From Actinocrinis sp046724665 (lineage in GTDB: Bacteria; Actinomycetota; Actinomycetes; Streptomycetales; Catenulisporaceae): DNA of 17,443 bases. Under the pieces are notes generated by a model that saw only the letters and a list, made by a program, of their open reading frames with translations, was not told where the DNA came from and did not search any database. The DNA lies in NCBI GenBank assembly GCA_046724665.1, contig JBKOWZ010000084.1, positions 1 through 17,443 on the forward strand, in the 5' to 3' direction. Made by a program: the position numbers and the translations under genes. Positions 13,839 through 17,443 of this stretch are shown one piece after another; position 1 is the stretch's first letter, and each line of letters starts with the position of its first letter.

Positions 13839-15983
13839 GTGCCAGGCGATCCTCCAGCCACTGTGGACACCGTGGACGTGGACGCGGCGAGTGCGGACAG
13901 CGCGAGCGTGAACCGTGCGCGCGGCGGGCAGTGGACTCGACGCGACTGGCTCCGGCTCGCCGATCTGCTGCTCGCCTCCGCGCAGCGCTACGCCTCGCCG
14001 GGGCATGCCCGCATCACCCCGCCGGGACTCGAGGGGGGTTACGGCCGGGCGGTGGACGGGCTCGAAGGGTTCGCCCGCACGTTCCTGATGGCCGGATTCC
14101 GCCTCGCCGGGGAGCAGGGCGCCGGACTCGACGAACTGGCCGACTGGTACGCGACCGGCATCGCCGCCGGGACCGATCCCGCGTCGCCGGAGCGGTGGGT
14201 ACGGCTGGACGAGCACCCGCAGGCGAAGGTGGAGGCGGCGTCGATCGCGCTGGCCCTCGACCTGACCCGGCCGTGGATCTGGGACCGGCTCGCGTCCGGC
14301 GTGCAGGAGCGCGTGGTCCAGTACCTGTCGCCGGCGGTCGGCGACCCCACCTACCCGCGGATCAACTGGGTCTGGTTCCGGCTCATCGTCCAGACCTTCC
14401 TGCGCTCGGCGGGCGGCCCGTACTCCGCCGACGAGATGGCCGAGGACCTGGCCGCGCACGACTCGTTCCAGCGCGCCGACGGTTGGATCTCCGACGGTGA
14501 GGAGCGCGCCTACGACCACTACACCGGCTGGGCGCTGCATCTGTATCCGACCCTGTGGGCGCGCATGTCGGGCGCTGGCGACCTGGCGGCCGAACGGCGC
14601 GAGCGCGACATCGCCGCGCTCGACCGGTTCGTCCAGGACGCCGTCGCCCTGGTCGGCGCGGACGGCTCGCCGCTGATCCAGGGGCGCAGCCTGATCTACC
14701 GCTTCGCCGCGGCGGCGCCGTTCTGGGCCGCGGCGGTGGTCGGGGCACCGTCGCTGACGCCGGGTCAGCTGCGCAACGCCGCCGATCGCATCGTCACGCA
14801 CTTCGTCGAGCGCGGCACTCCCGACGAGCGCGGACTGCTCACGATCGGCTGGCACGCGCCGTGGCCCCGGCTGGCTCAGGCGTACTCCGGCCCGGGCTCG
14901 CCCTACTGGGCGGCCAACGGAATGCTGGGCATCTCGCTGCCCGCCGACCATCCGGTGTGGACCGCGGCGCCGCAGCCGCTGCCGGTGCAGACCGGCGACT
15001 TCGTCCGCGCCGTACGCGCGCCGGGCTGGCTGGTCTCCGGCACCCGCGCGGACGGCGTCGTTCGCGTCGTCAACCACGGCACCGACCACGCCTTCGCCGG
15101 GTCCACCGTCTCCGACTCGCCGCTCTACGCGCGCCTCGGCTATTCGACCGCGACGGCGCCCCTGCTCGACGAGGCCGGATGGTCCGGTCCGGCCGACCAG
15201 AGCGTCGTCGTGCTCGACGAGCAGGGCCGGGCCACGCATCGCAGCGGTATGCGGACCCTGACCGTGCGCGTCGATGACGGTGAGGCCGGGAGCGTGGGCG
15301 TCGCCGGATCGACGACGCTCGCGCACTGGGTGGACCCGGACCCGGGCCAGCGCGACCACGGCAGCGGCCGCGCCGGGCGCAGCCGGCCGGCCGGGCAGCT
15401 CACCGTGTACTCGCTGGTGCGCGCCGCCTGGGAGCTGCGCCTCGCTCGGATCGACGACGTCGCCGACGACCTCGACCCCGGCACGCTGCGGTTGCGGGTC
15501 TCCGGCTGGCCGGTCGCCGGCGACGGCTCGGCCAAGGTCGCCGCCTCCAGCGCGACCGCGACCGGTACGACCGCGGCCGGCGACGCACTGGCCTCCCGCC
15601 TTCTCAGTGTGCTGATCGAGGACACCGCGGACGAGGCGGTCGTGGCCGCGAGCGCCGCGGGCGTGGCCGTCCACCAGGCCGCCGGCCCGCTCGGCGACCC
15701 GGTACGCGTCCCGTGGCTGGAGCACGCGGTGCGCCCCGGCGACTGGGTCGCCACGCTCGTCGAACTGTCGGGCGGCGGGAGCCACCCCGAGCGGCAGGAC
15801 TGCCGGGTGGCCCTCGACCCGCTCGACGCACTCGACTCGGATCCGGACGACGCTCAGGTGCTTGGCGTCCGGGTTCTGTGGCCGGACGGCCGCACCACGC
15901 ACACCCGTCTGGCCACGCCGTCCACATCCACGCGCACAGGCCGAGAGCGCCGAAAAGGGATGTTCAAGGGCCCCACTGCTTGA
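13839..15983 (+). CDS. DUF2264 domain-containing protein
   Basis: The GTG at 13839 sits 4 nt after a near-perfect GGAGGAGGGG, giving 714 residues. After a variable N-terminus (1-30) the DUF2264 signature begins: WTRRDWLRLADLLLASAQRY, then ITPPGLEGGYGRAVDGLEGFARTFLMAGFRLAG, and further conserved Trp/Tyr-rich segments such as PRINWVWFRLIVQTFLRS and DGWISDGEERAYDHYTGWALHLYPTLWARM. The family is alpha-helical, is usually found beside sugar transporters and glycan-degrading enzymes, and is thought to act in glycan breakdown without a settled reaction. There is no signal peptide, so a cytoplasmic role on imported oligosaccharides fits. The C-terminal third is beta-rich and more variable. The ABC binding-protein gene follows 68 nt downstream, consistent with one operon. 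Confidence 0.88.
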   Translation: MPGDPPATVDTVDVDAASADSASVNRARGGQWTRRDWLRLADLLLASAQRYASPGHARITPPGLEGGYGRAVDGLEGFARTFLMAGFRLAGEQGAGLDELADWYATGIAAGTDPASPERWVRLDEHPQAKVEAASIALALDLTRPWIWDRLASGVQERVVQYLSPAVGDPTYPRINWVWFRLIVQTFLRSAGGPYSADEMAEDLAAHDSFQRADGWISDGEERAYDHYTGWALHLYPTLWARMSGAGDLAAERRERDIAALDRFVQDAVALVGADGSPLIQGRSLIYRFAAAAPFWAAAVVGAPSLTPGQLRNAADRIVTHFVERGTPDERGLLTIGWHAPWPRLAQAYSGPGSPYWAANGMLGISLPADHPVWTAAPQPLPVQTGDFVRAVRAPGWLVSGTRADGVVRVVNHGTDHAFAGSTVSDSPLYARLGYSTATAPLLDEAGWSGPADQSVVVLDEQGRATHRSGMRTLTVRVDDGEAGSVGVAGSTTLAHWVDPDPGQRDHGSGRAGRSRPAGQLTVYSLVRAAWELRLARIDDVADDLDPGTLRLRVSGWPVAGDGSAKVAASSATATGTTAAGDALASRLLSVLIEDTADEAVVAASAAGVAVHQAAGPLGDPVRVPWLEHAVRPGDWVATLVELSGGGSHPERQDCRVALDPLDALDSDPDDAQVLGVRVLWPDGRTTHTRLATPSTSTRTGRERRKGMFKGPTA

Positions 15984-15985
15984 AC
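15962..15985 (+). terminator. Stem-loop across the DUF2264 stop codon
   Basis: GTTCAAG (15962-15968) pairs with CTTGAAC (15979-15985) around a 10-nt loop; the TGA stop lies in the right arm. No U-run follows, so it may be a weak attenuator or mRNA-processing structure within the operon. Confidence 0.4.
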
Positions 15986-16014
15986 GCCCCCACACGGCGA
16001 CCTGGCCGCAATCC

Positions 16015-16032
16015 GGGCCTGACGACAGGCCC
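16015..16032 (+). promoter_or_regulatory. Stem-loop in the DUF2264-binding-protein gap
   Basis: GGGCCTG (16015-16021) and CAGGCCC (16026-16032) form a 7-bp stem with an ACGA loop, ending 8 nt before the AAGGAG ribosome binding site of the next gene. It could modulate translation or protect the 5' end of a processed mRNA. Confidence 0.4.
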
Positions 16033-16051
16033 CTGTCTCGAAGGAGAGAGG

Positions 16052-17368
16052 ATGAAGCGCCCCATTTCCACCGTGCTCGGCCTCGCCGCGGCGACGACGC
16101 TGCTGGCGGCCGGCTGTAGCAGCGGCTCCCCGGCGACGTCGGCGAGCGCGGGCGTGCCCAGCGGCCCGGTGACGCTGACCATGGCGGGCTGGAGCCTGTC
16201 CACCACGCCGGAGTTCAAGACCCTCGCCGACGGCTTCCACGCGGCCCACCCGAACGTGACCGTGCAGCTGAAGGAGTACGACTCCAGCAACTACGACACG
16301 CAGATGACCGCGGACCTGGCCGCGCACTCCGCACCGGACATCTATGTGTTGAAAAATCTGAAGAACTTCTATACATACCAGAGTGGCGGCCAGCTGGTGG
16401 ACGTCTCCGACGTGGCCAAGAGCGTGGGCGGCGATGTGGGCGGCCTGTCGGACTACCAGGTGGACGGCAAGACCTACGCGATCCCGTACCGTCAGGACTC
16501 GTGGGTGCTGTTTTACAACAAGACCCTGTTCGACAAGGCGGGCGTCGCCTACCCGGACGGCTCGTGGACCTGGGACAAGTACGTCAGCGTCTCCGAGCAG
16601 CTGACCACGGCCCTGAAGGGCAAGGGCTCGAAGGCGGTCGGCGACTACGAGCACCTGTGGCAGTCAACCGTGCAGGGCTTCGCCCTGGCCCAGAGCCCCG
16701 GCGCCAACCTGACCGGCGGGAACTTCGGCTACCTCAAGCCGTACTACGACCGCGTCCTGGCCCTCCAGAGCGCCGGCGCGCAGCCCGCCTTCGGCACCGT
16801 GAGCACCAACAAGCTGACCTACCAGGCGCAGTTCGGCAAGCAGCAGGCCGCGATGATGCTCATGGGCACCTGGTACATCGCCACGCTGCTCAAGCAGCAG
16901 GGCAACGGCGACGCGGACACCTTCCCCTGGGGCATCGCGCCCGCGCCGCAGTACGACGCGAGCACCACCGGGACGTCCGCGACCCCGGTCACCTTCGGCG
17001 ACCCGACCGGCCTGGGCATCAACCCGGCGATCGGCGCCGAGAAGGCGTCCGCGGCCAAGTCGTTCCTCCAGTACGCGGCCGGCGTGCAGGGCGCCAAGGC
17101 GCTGGCCGCCATCGGCATCACCCCGGCCGACTCGGCGGCGGTGGCCGCGGACTTCTTCACGCTCAAGGGAGTCCCGACCGACGCGCTGTCCAAGTTCACC
17201 TTCGCCACCCACGACACCAAGCCGGAGAACCCGGTCTCGAAGTACACCGCGGGCTTGCAGGACGTGCTGAACGACCTGCACACGGCGGTGATGTCGGGCG
17301 GCAAGAGCATCGACAGCGCGATCAACGACGCGCAGTCCCGGGCGAAGAACGAAGTGCTCAACCAGTGA
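16052..17368 (+). CDS. ABC-transporter extracellular sugar-binding lipoprotein (family 1)
   Basis: The ATG at 16052 follows AAGGAG (16041-16046) and gives 438 residues. The signal peptide ends in a lipobox LAAGC with Cys22, so the mature protein is tethered outside the membrane. The sequence is that of COG1653-type sugar-binding proteins: VTLTMAGWSLSTTPEFKTL near the N-terminus, FHAAHPNVTVQLKEYD, APDIYVLKNLKNFYTY, the hinge-type DGKTYAIPYRQDSWVLFYNKTLFDKAG and GSWTWDKYV segments, and a C-terminal region with ATPVTFGDPTGLGINP. It would deliver a carbohydrate to an importer whose permease genes are expected just beyond the right edge. The neighbouring lyase and DUF2264 genes point to an oligosaccharide, perhaps uronate-containing; the ligand cannot be read from sequence. 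Confidence 0.92.
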   Translation: MKRPISTVLGLAAATTLLAAGCSSGSPATSASAGVPSGPVTLTMAGWSLSTTPEFKTLADGFHAAHPNVTVQLKEYDSSNYDTQMTADLAAHSAPDIYVLKNLKNFYTYQSGGQLVDVSDVAKSVGGDVGGLSDYQVDGKTYAIPYRQDSWVLFYNKTLFDKAGVAYPDGSWTWDKYVSVSEQLTTALKGKGSKAVGDYEHLWQSTVQGFALAQSPGANLTGGNFGYLKPYYDRVLALQSAGAQPAFGTVSTNKLTYQAQFGKQQAAMMLMGTWYIATLLKQQGNGDADTFPWGIAPAPQYDASTTGTSATPVTFGDPTGLGINPAIGAEKASAAKSFLQYAAGVQGAKALAAIGITPADSAAVAADFFTLKGVPTDALSKFTFATHDTKPENPVSKYTAGLQDVLNDLHTAVMSGGKSIDSAINDAQSRAKNEVLNQ

Positions 17369-17412
17369 TGCATCGCTGAACCGAGGCAGCAGAGGCAGCG
17401 AACGCGTGGCCG

Positions 17413-17439
17413 GGTGCGGCGCGCGGTGTGCGCCGCACC
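17413..17439 (+). terminator. Stem-loop after the binding-protein gene
   Basis: GGTGCGGCGC (17413-17422) pairs perfectly with GCGCCGCACC (17430-17439) around a 7-nt loop, 44 nt after the stop. Stem-loops at this place in sugar ABC operons commonly stabilise or partly terminate the message, giving more binding protein than permease. The window ends 4 nt later, so the following gene is not visible. Confidence 0.6.
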
Positions 17440-17443
17440 GCAC

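Noticed and set aside
13764..15995. 743-codon minus-strand frame opposite DUF2264
   Set aside because: Third-position GC shadow, Arg/Gly-rich composition, and it would run through the divergent promoter region; DUF2264 on the plus strand is supported by a strong ribosome binding site.
15713..16051. N-terminal extension of the sugar-binding protein frame
   Set aside because: It lies inside the DUF2264 gene in another frame; the start at 16052 has AAGGAG and begins a lipoprotein signal peptide.

Overview
The window looks like chromosomal DNA of a high-GC actinomycete. Codons are strongly GC-biased at the third position, GTG starts are common, several genes could have leaderless mRNAs (TAnnnT about 7 nt before the start codon), there are two lipobox lipoproteins, and the secreted CE4 esterase carries a cellulose-binding module. 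A genus cannot be assigned. I see no rRNA, tRNA, CRISPR array, transposase or attachment site.

Layout. (1) 1-1401: a gene-free leader with a hexanucleotide tandem repeat, then a secreted SGNH/GDSL hydrolase. (2) 1575-4894: its own promoter, then a 977-residue three-part protein (serine esterase/lipase domain, NB-ARC-type STAND NTPase, TPR array), followed by a 63-residue charged protein. The architecture is that of an NLR-like immune or conflict sensor with an enzymatic effector. (3) 4982-7195: a 2OG-Fe(II) oxygenase, a PhzF-family protein with a perfect 13-bp inverted repeat inside its first 23 codons, and a convergent RidA-family protein. (4) 7328-10162, minus strand: a secreted polysaccharide deacetylase with CBM2, a secreted protein interrupted by an in-frame TGA, and a small lipoprotein. 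(5) 10398-17443: a carbohydrate utilisation locus. A heparinase II/III-type lyase is translationally coupled to a DeoR-HTH/LacI-sensor regulator on the minus strand. A DUF2264 protein and an ABC sugar-binding lipoprotein lie on the plus strand, and transporter permeases are presumably just outside the window. The divergent promoter region between the two halves is packed with helically phased GATC repeats.

How the genes work together. In region 5 the binding protein would capture an oligosaccharide, probably uronate-containing given the lyase. DUF2264 and the heparinase-like lyase would process it, and the regulator would sense a product and control both divergent promoters. In region 2 the TPR/STAND part would sense a trigger and release the esterase activity. 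Its target is unknown and an antiphage role is inference. In-frame TTA (Leu) codons, rare in such genomes and often tied to bldA developmental control in streptomycetes, were found only in the STAND gene (three) and the oxygenase (one).
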